Notes: a model not told the origin generated them from the letters alone. Numbered from the stretch's first letter, positions 16,515 to 26,327 are shown. The stretch: DNA of 64,000 nucleotides from Rhodothalassium salexigens DSM 2132 (GCF_004341375.1 NZ_SLXO01000009.1:62001-126000); one strand, 5' to 3'. Made by a program: numbers and translations.

Positions 16515-17345
16515 ATGGCGAACGCGAAGACGAGCACCGACCCGGACGGCGCGCCCCGCCCGGTCAATCCGCTGGGCCTGTCCGGGGTGCCGGAGATCCG
16601 GTCCGTGACCCTGGACGCGCCGTGGACCTGGCTTGCCGCCGGCTGGCGCGACCTGTGGCAGCACCCCGCGCTCAGCCTGGGCTATGGGCTGGGTTTCGCG
16701 CTCATCTCGGTGGGGTTGATCCTCGGTCTGGTCAGCCTCGACCTGGCGTCGCTCAGCCTGGCCCTGGCGGCGGGCTTCATGCTGGTGGGGCCGATGCTCG
16801 CCGTGGGCATGTACGAGTTGTCCCGGCGCATCCAGTCGGGCGCGCCGGTGACCCTGACGTCGATCCTGTTCGTACGCACCAAGTCGCCGGTGCAACTGGC
16901 GTTTCTGGGCGTGGTGATGATGATCGTCCTGCTCGCCTGGGTGCGGCTGGCGACGCTGATCTTCGCGTTGGTCTGGGGCACGCTGGAGTTTCCGCCGCTC
17001 GCCGACTTCGTCCACGATCTGCTGTTCACGGCCACCGGCCTGACGCTTCTGGTGGTCGGCAGCGCGGTCGGCGCGGTGTTGGCGTTCGTGGTGTTCGCGG
17101 TCTCGGCGGTGTCGGTGCCGATGCTGATGGAGCGCGACCTGGACGCCATGACCGCCGCCTTCACCAGCATGACCGCCGTGTCCCGCAACTTGTGGCCGAT
17201 GCTGCTGTGGGCGTGGCTGATCGCCCTGGTCATGGCCTTGGGGATCGCTACACTGTTCGTCGGCATGATCCTGACGTTCCCGCTGATCGGCCACGCCACC
17301 TGGCACGCCTATCGCGACCTGATCGCCGACCAGCCGGCGGCCTGA
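16515..17345 (+). CDS. DUF2189 family integral membrane protein
   Basis: 276 residues. Inner-membrane protein with a hydrophilic N-terminus of about 45 residues and about six hydrophobic segments. It ends with PLIGHATWHAYRDLI, a signature of the DUF2189 family, whose role is unknown. The start ATG at 16515 is preceded by GAGAGGGGAGC. It is followed after 134 bases by a peptidase lipoprotein gene on the same strand; the spacer holds repeated CCGATC and CCGG words and may contain a separate promoter. Confidence 0.88.
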   Translation: MANAKTSTDPDGAPRPVNPLGLSGVPEIRSVTLDAPWTWLAAGWRDLWQHPALSLGYGLGFALISVGLILGLVSLDLASLSLALAAGFMLVGPMLAVGMYELSRRIQSGAPVTLTSILFVRTKSPVQLAFLGVVMMIVLLAWVRLATLIFALVWGTLEFPPLADFVHDLLFTATGLTLLVVGSAVGAVLAFVVFAVSAVSVPMLMERDLDAMTAAFTSMTAVSRNLWPMLLWAWLIALVMALGIATLFVGMILTFPLIGHATWHAYRDLIADQPAA

Positions 17346-17479
17346 CGCCAGCGGCGCCAAGGCGGCCTCTGCGGGAGCGCATCGGGACGGCCGGCCACCG
17401 GCCGGTCGGACCGCACCTGGTCCGGCCGGTCCAACGATCCATCCGATCAGACCGATCCACCCGATCAGGGAGACCGCCC

Positions 17480-19582
17480 ATGCGCATCCGCCGCCCGGCC
17501 CCCTCCGACCCGACCCGGCCGCGCGCCGCCTGGCGCCTCGGCGCCGCGGTCGCCGCCCTCGGTTGCGCGGTGCTTGCCGCCTGTGACCGCCCCGCAGGCC
17601 CCGACAAACCCGCCGAGCCGCAATCCGCCGCCACCGCCGACCCGGCCACGGCAATGACCGACGCCCGCCAAACCGACGCCACCAAGGCCGAGGCGACCAC
17701 CGACCGGCCGTCGCAGACCTATTCGGCCGAGGCGTTCCTCGACACCGTGTCGGTGGGCCTCGCCCCAGGCCACGCCTTCTCGCCCGACGGGTCGACGCTG
17801 CTCGCCTATTCCGACCAGAGCGGGGTGTTCAACGCCTATGCCATCGACCTGGCCACCGGCGACAAGACCGCGCTGACCAACTCGGACGGCGACGCGATTT
17901 TCCCGGTCAGCTATTTCCCCGACAGCCAGCGCTTTCTCTATTCGGCCGACCAGGGCGGCAACGAACTCACCCATGTCTATGTCCAGGGCCCGGACGGCAC
18001 CGCACAGGACCTGACCCCCGGCGACGCTGTCAAGGCGTCGGTCGCCGGCTGGATCGAGGACGACGCCGCCTTCGTGGTCGCCACCAACGAGCGCGACCCG
18101 CAGGCCTTCGACCTCTACCGCTATGACGCCGAGAGCTATGAGCGCAGCCTGTTGTTCGAGAATCCGGGCGGGCTCTACCCCGCCGAGATCAGCGACGACG
18201 GCCGCTGGGTGGTGCTCTCCCGCGCCAACACCAACGCCGACAGCGACCTGTTGCTGGTCGACCTGGACGCCGAGACGCCCGAGCCCCGCCTGATCACCGA
18301 GCATGAGGGCGCCATCCAGTTCAACGCCTTCGCGTTCACGCCCGAGGGCGACAAGCTGGTCTACGGCACCAACGAAACGTCGGAGTTCACCCAAGCCTGG
18401 ACCTACGACCTGGAGACCGGCGAGACCGCGCCGTTGATCGAGGCCGACTGGAACGTGGTCTATGTGTCCTACAGCCCGTCCGGGCGCTATCGGGTCCACG
18501 GCGTCAACGCCGACGCGCGCACCCAGGTAACGCTGACCGACCGGTTGACCGGCGACACCGTGCCGCTGACCGACGGGGTCGGGCTCGCCGACGGCATCAT
18601 CTCCAGTGTGCGCTTCGCGCCCGACGAAACCCGGGTGGCGTTCCGCCTGGAAAGCGCGTCGCAGCCGGCCAATCTCTACACCCTGACGCTCGGCGACGAC
18701 GCCACCGCCCGGCGGCTGACCGACAGCCTGACCGACGCCATCGACGCCGCCGACCTGGTCGAGGCCACGGTCGCCCGGTTCGACAGCTATGACGGCCTGT
18801 CGATCCCCGGCATTCTCTATCGCCCGCACCAGGCGTCGGCCAAGACGCCGGTACCGGCGCTGGTCTGGGTTCATGGCGGCCCCGGCGGCCAGTCGCGGCT
18901 GGGCTATAACGGCACCATCCAGCATCTGGTCAACCACGGCTATGCGGTCTACGCGATCAACAATCGCGGCAGTTCGGGCTATGGCAAGACCTTCAACCAT
19001 CTGGACGACCAGAAGCACGGCGAGGCCGACCTGGGCGACGTGGTGGCGTCGAAGGACTTCCTGGCCGCCAAAGACTGGATCGACGGCGACGCCATCGGCA
19101 TCATCGGCGGCTCCTATGGCGGCTACATGGTCGCCGCCGCCCTGGCGTTCGAGCCGCAGGTGTTCGATCTCGGCATCGACATCTTCGGGGTGACCAACTG
19201 GCTGCGCACCTTGCAGTCGATCCCGGCCTGGTGGGGCCCGCAGCGCGACGCGCTCTACGACGAACTGGGCGACCCGGCGACCGACGAGGACCGCCTGCGC
19301 CGCATCTCGCCCTTGTTCCACGCCGACCGGATCGAGCGGCCGCTGCTGGTGGTCCAGGGCGCCAACGACCCGCGGGTGCTCCAGGTGGAAAGCGACGAAC
19401 TGGTCGCGGCGGTGCGCGCCAACGGCGTGCCGGTGGACTATGTGGTGTTCGACGACGAGGGCCACGGCTTCCGCAAAAAGGCCAACCGGGTCGCGGCATC
19501 GGAAGCCTATCTGCGCTTCCTCGACAGCCATCTGAAGGGCCGGGACGCGCCGAGCGAACCCGACGCGACGGCGACCAACTAG
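17480..19582 (+). CDS. S9 family prolyl oligopeptidase-like peptidase, lipoprotein
   Basis: 700 residues. The N-terminal lipoprotein signal ends in lipobox LAAC (Cys35). Asp follows at position +2, which in enterobacteria keeps lipoproteins in the inner membrane. After an Ala/Thr-rich linker comes a WD40-like seven-blade propeller (about 75-430) and then an alpha/beta-hydrolase domain with the nucleophile GGSYGGYM (Ser545), the acid in GANDPRV and the His in DEGHGF, the standard S9 triad. It should cut short peptides in the periplasm. The start ATG at 17480 follows CAGGGAGA; a much longer in-frame extension upstream runs through the DUF2189 gene and is rejected. Confidence 0.92.
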   Translation: MRIRRPAPSDPTRPRAAWRLGAAVAALGCAVLAACDRPAGPDKPAEPQSAATADPATAMTDARQTDATKAEATTDRPSQTYSAEAFLDTVSVGLAPGHAFSPDGSTLLAYSDQSGVFNAYAIDLATGDKTALTNSDGDAIFPVSYFPDSQRFLYSADQGGNELTHVYVQGPDGTAQDLTPGDAVKASVAGWIEDDAAFVVATNERDPQAFDLYRYDAESYERSLLFENPGGLYPAEISDDGRWVVLSRANTNADSDLLLVDLDAETPEPRLITEHEGAIQFNAFAFTPEGDKLVYGTNETSEFTQAWTYDLETGETAPLIEADWNVVYVSYSPSGRYRVHGVNADARTQVTLTDRLTGDTVPLTDGVGLADGIISSVRFAPDETRVAFRLESASQPANLYTLTLGDDATARRLTDSLTDAIDAADLVEATVARFDSYDGLSIPGILYRPHQASAKTPVPALVWVHGGPGGQSRLGYNGTIQHLVNHGYAVYAINNRGSSGYGKTFNHLDDQKHGEADLGDVVASKDFLAAKDWIDGDAIGIIGGSYGGYMVAAALAFEPQVFDLGIDIFGVTNWLRTLQSIPAWWGPQRDALYDELGDPATDEDRLRRISPLFHADRIERPLLVVQGANDPRVLQVESDELVAAVRANGVPVDYVVFDDEGHGFRKKANRVAASEAYLRFLDSHLKGRDAPSEPDATATN

Positions 19583-19599
19583 CCCGCCGCAGCCCCGCC

Positions 19600-19632
19600 C
19601 GGGCGGCCGGTTGCATCAGACCCGGCCGCCCG
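19600..19632. terminator. GC hairpin between convergent genes
   Basis: CGGGCGGCCGG and CCGGCCGCCCG form an 11-bp perfect stem with an 11-base loop, 17 bases after the peptidase stop and before the end of the opposed glycosyltransferase gene. There is no T-run, so it may act in both directions but weakly. Confidence 0.45.
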
Positions 19633-19667
19633 GCCCCGCCTCATCGCGGCGGGCGAAAACCAAATGT

Positions 19668-20927
19668 TTATGAGCGCCGGGCGGCTTCGGCGGCGTCGTA
19701 GCGGTCGCGGTTGGCCACATTGCGCAGCGGCAGGCGGGTCACCGCCCAGGCGTCGGCGGCGACCGGGCCGCCGGCTTGGGCCAGCAGGCGCGCATTGTGG
19801 GCCGCGTCCACATAGCCCGGGCGGCGCTCGGCTGCGGCTGCGAACGCCCGCTGCGCCGCCGCCCGGTCGCCGGTGCGCGCCGCCGCGACGCCCAGATTGT
19901 TGTGCAGGTCGGCGCCATCGCCGGCTTGGGGCCGGCCCTCGACCGCCGCGCGCAGCCACGCCGCCGCCTCGCCCGGCCGGTCGAGCGCCAACAGGGCGGC
20001 ACCGCCCAGAAACCGCCCCATCCAGTCGGCGCTATGGCCATAGGGCGCGATGGTCTCGGCGCCGTCCAGCAGCACCTCGGCGGCGGCGAGCGCGGCGGCG
20101 GCATCGCCCCGGTGCACCGCCTGGGCCGCGCGGGTATAGGCGATCTCGACCGCCGGCAGCCCGGCGCGCGCCATGCCCGCCTCGGCCGCCGCCCAGTCGA
20201 GCGCCCGATGGACCCGGCGCATATTGGCCTGGGCCACCGCCAGGTTGCGCGACAGGGTCGCCGCCCCGTGGCGGTAGAACACGCCGACCCGGTCGAGCAA
20301 GGCGATGCGCGCGCCGGCCATCAGCGCGTCGAGGCAGAAGCGATAGTCCTCGCCGGTCGACAGCTCGGGGTCATAGCCGACCCGGCGCGCGATGTCGGTG
20401 CGAAAGCCGCAGAACAGCCCGTTGAGCCAATTGCGTTCCACCTGTCGCCACAGCCGGCCGGGACCGTGCAGGAACGCCGGCATGGGCAGGTCGCGCTCGA
20501 CCCGGCCGGCGGTGTCGATCAGCGTCACCGCGTCATAGACCAGGTCGGCACCGGCATCGAGCGCCGCCCGGACCGCCTGCGGCCGGCCCGGCGCCATCAG
20601 GTCGTCGGCGTCGAGCCACAGCCCGTAGGGCGTGTCGATGGCGGCCAGGGCAAGCGCCCGGGCGCGGGCGACGCCGCGCGGGCCGGGCGCCGTGACCACC
20701 TGGAGCCGTGCGCCCGCCACCGCCCGCGCCCGCGCCACCGTATCGTCGGCGGACCGGTCGTCGACCAGCAGGATCGGCCCGTCATGGGTGTCGCAGACCG
20801 AACGCAACGCCGCCGCCACCGTCGACGCGGCGTTGTAGGCCGGCATGGCGACGGTCAGGTCTTGAGACCGAGGCGACGAGGCGGACTGGCGAGACAGGGA
20901 CTGGCGAGAGAGGGGCTGGCGAGACAT
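19668..20927 (-). CDS. Family 2 glycosyltransferase with C-terminal TPR-like repeats
   Basis: 419 residues. A GT-A fold nucleotide-sugar transferase: VAMPAYNAAS near residue 27, LLVDDRSADD near 55, and the metal-binding LDADD near 105, with STGEDYRFC further on as the usual ED acceptor motif. From about residue 260 the protein turns into Ala-rich helical pairs with LHNNLGVAAARTGD, typical of tetratricopeptide repeats. The N-terminus is a threefold SRQxL pentapeptide made by a 15-bp minisatellite that contains the start codon. No good ribosome site is visible upstream. It diverges from the GNAT/ATP-grasp gene, and the pair may modify a surface glycan or glycoprotein. Confidence 0.85.
   Translation of the reverse strand: MSRQPLSRQSLSRQSASSPRSQDLTVAMPAYNAASTVAAALRSVCDTHDGPILLVDDRSADDTVARARAVAGARLQVVTAPGPRGVARARALALAAIDTPYGLWLDADDLMAPGRPQAVRAALDAGADLVYDAVTLIDTAGRVERDLPMPAFLHGPGRLWRQVERNWLNGLFCGFRTDIARRVGYDPELSTGEDYRFCLDALMAGARIALLDRVGVFYRHGAATLSRNLAVAQANMRRVHRALDWAAAEAGMARAGLPAVEIAYTRAAQAVHRGDAAAALAAAEVLLDGAETIAPYGHSADWMGRFLGGAALLALDRPGEAAAWLRAAVEGRPQAGDGADLHNNLGVAAARTGDRAAAQRAFAAAAERRPGYVDAAHNARLLAQAGGPVAADAWAVTRLPLRNVANRDRYDAAEAARRS
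20883..20927. repeat. 15-bp tandem repeat, three copies, spanning a start codon
   Basis: Three direct copies of GGACTGGCGAGACAG with few changes lie back to back; the last ends in CAT, the reverse of the glycosyltransferase start codon. Because the unit is 15 bases, copy-number changes would add or remove five residues (SRQ-S/P-L) without a frameshift. Confidence 0.9.
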
Positions 20928-21127
20928 GGGGCAGGCTTCGCTGGCTGGGGCGCGCGGGCGCGACGGCGGACGCCCGATCTTGGCCCGACGTGGTTAAGGA
21001 ACCCTTCAGCGCGGCCGCCGCCCGGCGCCTCACCCTGGCCCTGGATCGCCGGGCACGGCTGGGCTAGGCTCTCCGCCGCCCGTTGCGCCGCTTCGCCTGT
21101 CACCCGTCCGAGACCGACCCGATCGCG

Positions 21128-22723
21128 ATGTCCAGCCCGCCCGCCGAGCCCTTGCACTATCGCTGCCTGCCGCGCCGGCGCGTGGAGCGCGGCGCGCTGG
21201 CCATCGAGAGCGTGCAGCCCGACGACATCGAGGCGATCCGCCAGTGGCGCAACGCCCAAATGGCGATCCTGCGCCAGGACCGGCCGCTCTCGCCCGACGA
21301 TCAGCGCGCCTATTACGCCGCCCATGTGTGGCCCGCCATGGCCGCCGAGCAGCCGGCGAACATCCTGGTGTCGATCCTGGAACACGGCCGGCTGGTCGGC
21401 TATGGCGGCCTGGTGCATATCCATTGGGCGCACCGCCGGGCCGAAATCTCGTTCCTGCTCGACCCCGCGCTGACCACGCCCAATGTGCGCTACGGCCGCT
21501 ATTTCCAGGGTTTTCTGGACCTGATCCGCGATTTGGCGTTCACCGACCTCAAGCTGCACAAGCTGACCACCGAAAGCTATGACCTGCGCCCCTATCACCT
21601 GTCGGTGCTGGACCGGGCCGGCTTCGCGCGCGACGGCGTGCTGCGCGACCATGTGCGGGTCGACGGCCGCTTTGTCGACGCGGTGGCGCACAGTTGCCTG
21701 GCCGCCGACCACCGAGGCAGAGGGGCCAGCCGCGCGCCCGGCCCGCCCGGTCACGTGCTGGTCACCAGCGCCGGCGCCAAGGCGCCGCTGATCCGCGCGG
21801 TCAAGGCCGCCGCCCGCGCCCACGACCCGCAGGCGCGCGTGATCGCCGGCGATGTGGACCCCGCAGCGCCAAGCTTCTGCCTCGCCGACGACGGTTGGAC
21901 CATGCCGGCGATCTCGGACGCGACCATGGCGGCGATCCTCGACGGCTGCGCGGGCCGCGGCGTGGGCCTGGTGATCCCGACCCGCGACGGCGAACTGGGC
22001 CTGTGGGCGGCGTGGGCCGCGCGCGCCGCCGAGCGCGGCATTCATGTGGCGGTGTCGCCGCCGGCGGCGGTGGCGCGCTGCCTGGACAAGCTGGCGTTCG
22101 CGCGCGCCGGGCGCGACGCCGGCTGGCCGGTGATCCCGGCGGTCGAGCGCGTCGCCGATGCCGGGCCGGGGCCGCTGGTGGTCAAGGAGCGGTGGGGGTC
22201 GGGCAGCCGGTCGGTGGCCGTGGGGCTGAGCCCGGCGGCAGCCGAGGCGCACGCGGCGACCCTGTCGGCGGCGATCGTCCAACCGCAGGTCGCCGGCGTG
22301 GAGATCAGCGCCGACGCCTGGCTCGACCGCCAGCACCGGGTCCATGGCGGACCCGACGGCGTGGTGCTGCGCCGGCGCGAGCGGGTGGTGGCGGGCGAGT
22401 CGCAGGTCACCGTCACGTTCCGCCACCCGGACCATGAGCGCACCCTGGCGGGGCTGTTGGAAAGCCTGGAGTTATCCGGCCCAGTGGTCGCCCAGGCGAT
22501 CGTCGACGCCGACGACCGCCTGCACGTGATCGAGGTCAACCCGCGCTTCGGCGGCGCCTCGACCGCCGGCATCGCCGCCGGGCTCGACCCGTTCGGCTGG
22601 ACGCTGGCGGAAGCCGCCGGCCGGCCGCTGCCCGGGGCCGATGGCCTGCGCCGGCCGGGCCGCGTGCACCAGACCCGGCTGGCCGCCGACCATGTGGTCC
22701 GGCTGCCCGACGACGCGCCCTGA
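21128..22723 (+). CDS. GNAT acetyltransferase and ATP-grasp fusion protein
   Basis: About 531 residues, cytoplasmic. The N-terminal part (about 20-200) is a GNAT acyltransferase resembling PseH-like sugar N-acetyltransferases: WRNAQMAILRQDRPLS, LVGYGGLVHIHW, LDRAGFARDGVLRDH. The C-terminal part (about 215-525) is an ATP-grasp enzyme of the CarB-like type: HVLVTSAGAKAPLIRAVK, CLDKLAFAR, LVVKERWGSGSRSV, and the metal site VIEVNPRFGGAS. A carboxylate would be activated and joined to an amine, while the GNAT part acylates an amine. The ATG at 21128 is my choice; no clear ribosome site is present, and a TTG at 21083 is also in frame. The neighbours are a divergent glycosyltransferase and a stress protein. 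The substrate is unknown. Confidence 0.82.
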   Translation: MSSPPAEPLHYRCLPRRRVERGALAIESVQPDDIEAIRQWRNAQMAILRQDRPLSPDDQRAYYAAHVWPAMAAEQPANILVSILEHGRLVGYGGLVHIHWAHRRAEISFLLDPALTTPNVRYGRYFQGFLDLIRDLAFTDLKLHKLTTESYDLRPYHLSVLDRAGFARDGVLRDHVRVDGRFVDAVAHSCLAADHRGRGASRAPGPPGHVLVTSAGAKAPLIRAVKAAARAHDPQARVIAGDVDPAAPSFCLADDGWTMPAISDATMAAILDGCAGRGVGLVIPTRDGELGLWAAWAARAAERGIHVAVSPPAAVARCLDKLAFARAGRDAGWPVIPAVERVADAGPGPLVVKERWGSGSRSVAVGLSPAAAEAHAATLSAAIVQPQVAGVEISADAWLDRQHRVHGGPDGVVLRRRERVVAGESQVTVTFRHPDHERTLAGLLESLELSGPVVAQAIVDADDRLHVIEVNPRFGGASTAGIAAGLDPFGWTLAEAAGRPLPGADGLRRPGRVHQTRLAADHVVRLPDDAP

Positions 22724-22773
22724 GGCCCCGAGGCCGGCGCGGGCGCGCGCGGCGCGGCTCGGTCAGGACACCA

Positions 22774-23214
22774 TCAGGGCACCAAAAGCACCGGCACCGG
22801 CGCGATATGGGCGATGGCGTTCGACACGCTGCCGACGATCATCTCGGCGATGTTGGACCGGCCCTTGCGGCCGACGATGATCATGTCGGCATTGAGCTTC
22901 TGGGCCTTTTTCTTGATCTCTTGCGCGGGATTGCCCCAGGTGTAGCTGTTGTCCGCCTCGACGCCCGCCTCGCGCAGCTTGTCCATGGCCGGGGCGATGA
23001 TGTCTTCCTTGGCGTGCTTTTCTTCCTTCTTGCGGTCGAGCGGGCGGTGATAGGCGTCCTCGACCCCGATCGGCACATAGCCCGACCAATGCACCACATG
23101 GATCAGATGGACCCGCGCGCCGAGCGCCTGGGCCAGCATGATGGTGTGGTCCAGCGCCCGGTGGCTGGCCTTGCTGCCGTCGACGGCGACGATGAACACT
23201 TTCTCCGATGCCAT
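22774..23214 (-). CDS. Universal stress protein, UspA family
   Basis: 146 residues, one Usp domain. VAVDGSKASHRAL near the start and the nucleotide loop GRKGRSNIAEMIVGS near the end match the ATP-binding G-2X-G-9X-G-S pattern. The middle has a lysine/glutamate-rich insert (DRKKEEKHAKED) common in these proteins. It follows the flavoprotein gene on the same strand after about 95 bases and ends convergently with the GNAT/ATP-grasp gene. The trigger is unknown; such proteins help survival in stress or low oxygen. Confidence 0.92.
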   Translation of the reverse strand: MASEKVFIVAVDGSKASHRALDHTIMLAQALGARVHLIHVVHWSGYVPIGVEDAYHRPLDRKKEEKHAKEDIIAPAMDKLREAGVEADNSYTWGNPAQEIKKKAQKLNADMIIVGRKGRSNIAEMIVGSVSNAIAHIAPVPVLLVP

Positions 23215-23307
23215 GGGCGATATCCCTTATTCTGTCCTTTGGAGCGGCATGGTCTTCGATGCCATCGGCGATGTCCAGCACCCTTGAGCCATATCAACCA
23301 TGCGCGT

Positions 23308-24288
23308 TCAGCCCCTGAGCGTGCCCCAGACGGCGACCGCCGCAGCCAGCGCCCGGCCGCTTTCGAACGCCGCCTCGACCCGGCCGTCGAGACACCAGTC
23401 GCCGGCAGCCCCCAGGCCGCGCTCGGGCTCGAACAGGCACGGCAGACCGAGCGCCTCGGTGACCAGGGAATAGCGCCATTTGTGCCCGGCGCTGTAGACC
23501 GGCGGCCCCAAGGGCGCGCCCAGCAGCGCTTCGAGCGCCGCCTGCAACGGCGCCACCAGGTCCGCCTTGTCGTCGTCCAGATGCTCAGCACTCCACTCGG
23601 GCGTGGCGTGGATCAGCCATTGCTGCACGCCGGCCGGGCGCGGCCGGCCCGGGCGCGTCTCGCTGCGGCACGCCCAACCGATCGGACCGGCCTCGGGGCG
23701 CAGGAACGCCGGCGCATCGGCCGGCCCGGGTGCCGCCACCATCGCCGCCGCGCACGGCGCATAGACCGCCCGCACAGCCTGGGCCGCCAGGTCGGCGGCG
23801 ACCGGTTCCAACAACGCCGCCGCCTGGGGGGCGGGGGCGGTGACCAGCACCGCGTCGAACGGCCCCAGGGCGGCGCCGTCCTTGAGCCGCAGCGTCCAGG
23901 CGCCGGCCGCACCGTCGATCGCCGCCACCTCGGTGGCCAGGCGCACGTCGAGCCCGTCGGCCAGCGGCGCGGCCAGATCGGCCATGCCCGGCACGCCCAC
24001 ATAGCGCGGCCCCGGACCGCCGCCGAGCGCCGGCCAGACGGCGGCCGTGCCGGCGGCCTCGAAGCGCGCCAGGGCATCGGCGAAAGCCGGCCCCTCGGCG
24101 CTGGCGAACTGGGCGCCATGGTCGAACGACCGGCCGTCGCGCGCCCGGGTTGCCAGCCGGCCGCCCAGGCGCCGGCCCTTGTCGACCACGCTGACCCGGG
24201 CGCCGCCGCCGGCCAGCGCGTCGGCACAGGCAAGGCCGGCCATGCCCGCCCCGATGACGGCGTAACGCGGTGCACTCAGACTGTTCAT
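23308..24288 (-). CDS. FAD-dependent amine oxidase/renalase-like protein
   Basis: 326 residues. An NAD(P)/FAD-binding Rossmann start YAVIGAGMAGLACADAL with the following acidic-end strand (VSVVDKG) and RLGGRLATRARDG mark the renalase-like amine oxidase group. The C-terminal GAAGDWCLDGRVEAAFESG is the second FAD contact. It lies 7 bases after the SDR gene at 24296, so the two are likely co-transcribed. A longer frame to 24435 overlaps that SDR and lacks the fold, so ATG 24288 is chosen. The substrate is unknown; this family includes NAD(P)H-isomer oxidases. Confidence 0.85.
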   Translation of the reverse strand: MNSLSAPRYAVIGAGMAGLACADALAGGGARVSVVDKGRRLGGRLATRARDGRSFDHGAQFASAEGPAFADALARFEAAGTAAVWPALGGGPGPRYVGVPGMADLAAPLADGLDVRLATEVAAIDGAAGAWTLRLKDGAALGPFDAVLVTAPAPQAAALLEPVAADLAAQAVRAVYAPCAAAMVAAPGPADAPAFLRPEAGPIGWACRSETRPGRPRPAGVQQWLIHATPEWSAEHLDDDKADLVAPLQAALEALLGAPLGPPVYSAGHKWRYSLVTEALGLPCLFEPERGLGAAGDWCLDGRVEAAFESGRALAAAVAVWGTLRG

Positions 24289-24295
24289 CGGCGGG

Positions 24296-25213
24296 TCATT
24301 CGGCGTTCTGCTGCATCCAGGTGAAGGCGCGGGTGGCGTATTTCTCGGTGTGCTTGCCGCCCTGTTCCAGGGGCTCCTGGCCCTGGTTGGAGACCAACTC
24401 CGCCCACGCCGCCTTGACGTCTTCGGCGCGGGCATGGGCGCCGAGCGTCACCCCCGGCGTCTCGACCATGTGCGCCTTGGCGAAATGGCCGGCGCCCGCC
24501 GAGACGATCTCGCCATTGGGCGCGTCCTCATGGGCCAGCACCACCAGCGCCGGCGTCACCAGGTCGGGCTGAAACAGGTCGTAGATCTGTTCGGGCATCA
24601 ACCCTTCGGTCATCCGCGTGGCGGCGATCGGCACCAGCGCGTTGACCCGGATGTCGTACTTGGCGCCTTCGAGCTTGAGGGTGTTCATCAGGCCCACCTG
24701 GCCAAGCTTGGCGGCGCCGTAATTGGCCTGGCCGAAATTGCCGTAAAGCCCGGTGGACGAGCTGGTCATGACGATGCGGCCATAGCCCTGGTCGCGCATC
24801 ACCGGCCAGACCGCGTGCGAACAATAGGCGGCCCCGCGCAGGTGCACGTCGAGCACGAAATCCAGATCGTCGAGGGTCATCTTGTGGAACGACCGGTCGC
24901 GCAGCACGCCGGCATTGTTGACCAGGATGTCGATGCGGCCGAACCGGTCCAGAGTCTGTTCGACCAGATAGGCGACGCCGTCGCGGTCGCACACCGACGC
25001 GCCGTTGGCGATCGCCTCGCCGCCCATGTCGCGGATTTCCTGGACCACGGCGTCGGCGGCGTCCGACGACCCGCCGGCGCCGTCCACATCGGCGCCCAAA
25101 TCGTTGACCACCAGCTTGGCGCCGCGGCGCGCCAGTTCGAGCGCATGGGCCCGGCCGAGGCCGCCGCCGGCCCCGGTCACGATGGCCACCCGACCATCAA
25201 AACGCAGCGTCAT
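24296..25213 (-). CDS. SDR oxidoreductase of the 17-beta-HSD type 4/multifunctional-enzyme group
   Basis: 305 residues. The N-terminal fold resembles the (3R)-hydroxyacyl-CoA dehydrogenase part of peroxisomal multifunctional enzyme type 2: TGAGGGLGRAHALELARRGA, VVNDLG, NNAGVLRDRSFHKM, and the active-site ANYGAAKLG. The extra C-terminal 50 residues (EDVKAAWAEL and beyond) are usual for bacterial members. It should oxidise hydroxyacyl-CoA or a related alcohol. It heads an operon with the flavoprotein and perhaps the stress-protein gene, and diverges from hpnC across a 250-base spacer in which I see no distinct motif. Confidence 0.9.
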   Translation of the reverse strand: MTLRFDGRVAIVTGAGGGLGRAHALELARRGAKLVVNDLGADVDGAGGSSDAADAVVQEIRDMGGEAIANGASVCDRDGVAYLVEQTLDRFGRIDILVNNAGVLRDRSFHKMTLDDLDFVLDVHLRGAAYCSHAVWPVMRDQGYGRIVMTSSSTGLYGNFGQANYGAAKLGQVGLMNTLKLEGAKYDIRVNALVPIAATRMTEGLMPEQIYDLFQPDLVTPALVVLAHEDAPNGEIVSAGAGHFAKAHMVETPGVTLGAHARAEDVKAAWAELVSNQGQEPLEQGGKHTEKYATRAFTWMQQNAE

Positions 25214-25462
25214 GTCTGTCTCCCCCTCTTGGATTGTCCGGCCATTGGTTTGTCCGGTACGCCCGCCACGACCCCTGCCGCACGGACCATGCTCTACGGG
25301 CCTTCGGGGCCGCGATCTTGGTCCAGCTATCGGGGCAAATCAATCGCTGCCGGGCACCGCCCCCCATGGACCCCGGTGCTTCGGCACGCTATCAGACCGA
25401 CGGGCAGACCGGCGTGTACCCGGGTCTTCAGGGGCGCCACGCCAATCGGGAGTGAGCGAGAC

Positions 25463-26317
25463 ATGGACGAGGCACGGCAAACGGCCCTGGCGGCCGAGAC
25501 GCCCTCGGGCAAGGGCGCGGCAGACGAGAATTTCCCCGTCGGGTCGCTCCTGCTGCCCAAGCGGCTGCGCCCCCATGTGGCGCGCTACTACGCCTTCGCC
25601 CGCGCCATCGACGACGTGGCCGACGACGCCGACGCCAGCGCCGAGCAAAAAATCGCCCGGCTCGACCGGTTCGCCGCCGCCATCGCCGGCCAGCCGACGC
25701 CGCCGGGCTATGACAAGGCCGCCCGCCTCGGCCGCCAGACCCTCGACCCGCTGAGCATCCCGCACGCCCACGCGCTCGACCTGATTTCGGCGTTTCGCCA
25801 GGACGCGGTCAAGACGCGCTATGCCGATTGGGCCGAGTTGATCGACTATTGCAACCGCTCGGCCTGTCCGGTGGGCCGCTTCCTGCTCGACCTGCACGGC
25901 GAGGACCGGGCGGGCTATTCCGCCTCCGACGCCCTGTGCAACGCGCTCCAGGTGATCAACCACCTGCAGGACTGCGGCGACGACCGCGCCGCCCTCGACC
26001 GCATCTACCTGCCCCAGGACTGGATGGCCGAGGCCGGGGCGACCAACGAAGACCTGGACGGCGCCGCCCTCAGCCCCGGCCTGCGCCGGGCCGTCGACCG
26101 CTGCCTCGACGCCACCCAAGAGTTGCTGGCGCACGCCTGGACCCTGCCCGCGCAGTTGAAAAGCCGGCGGCTGGCGTGGGAAAGCGCTGTGATCCTGCAA
26201 ATCGCCGACGATCTGGTGGCCCGCCTGCGCCGCCAAGACCCGCTGGCCACCCGGGTCGAACTGAGCAAGCCCGAAAAACTGTGGGCGGCGGTGCGCGGCA
26301 TCGCCCGGACCTTTTAG
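25463..26317 (+). CDS. hpnC: Hydroxysqualene synthase HpnC
   Basis: 284 residues. Squalene/phytoene-synthase fold. In the three-step bacterial route HpnC turns presqualene diphosphate into hydroxysqualene. The Asp-rich sites are AIDDVADDAD (about 48-57) and VINHLQDCGDD (about 160-170). FPVGSLLLPKRLRPHVARYY, split across the N-terminal helix, is typical of HpnC. The start ATG at 25463 follows GGGAG. Its frame stays open far upstream across the SDR gene, which is a shadow. It is the first hopanoid gene of the plus-strand operon, 10 bases ahead of hpnB. Confidence 0.95.
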   Translation: MDEARQTALAAETPSGKGAADENFPVGSLLLPKRLRPHVARYYAFARAIDDVADDADASAEQKIARLDRFAAAIAGQPTPPGYDKAARLGRQTLDPLSIPHAHALDLISAFRQDAVKTRYADWAELIDYCNRSACPVGRFLLDLHGEDRAGYSASDALCNALQVINHLQDCGDDRAALDRIYLPQDWMAEAGATNEDLDGAALSPGLRRAVDRCLDATQELLAHAWTLPAQLKSRRLAWESAVILQIADDLVARLRRQDPLATRVELSKPEKLWAAVRGIARTF

Positions 26318-26327
26318 GCCGCCGGTG

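Noticed and set aside
16191-17654. Upstream extension of the DUF294 gene frame
   Set aside because: It covers the DUF2189 gene and intergenic DNA; the cNMP domain begins right after the ATG at 16190, which has a ribosome site.
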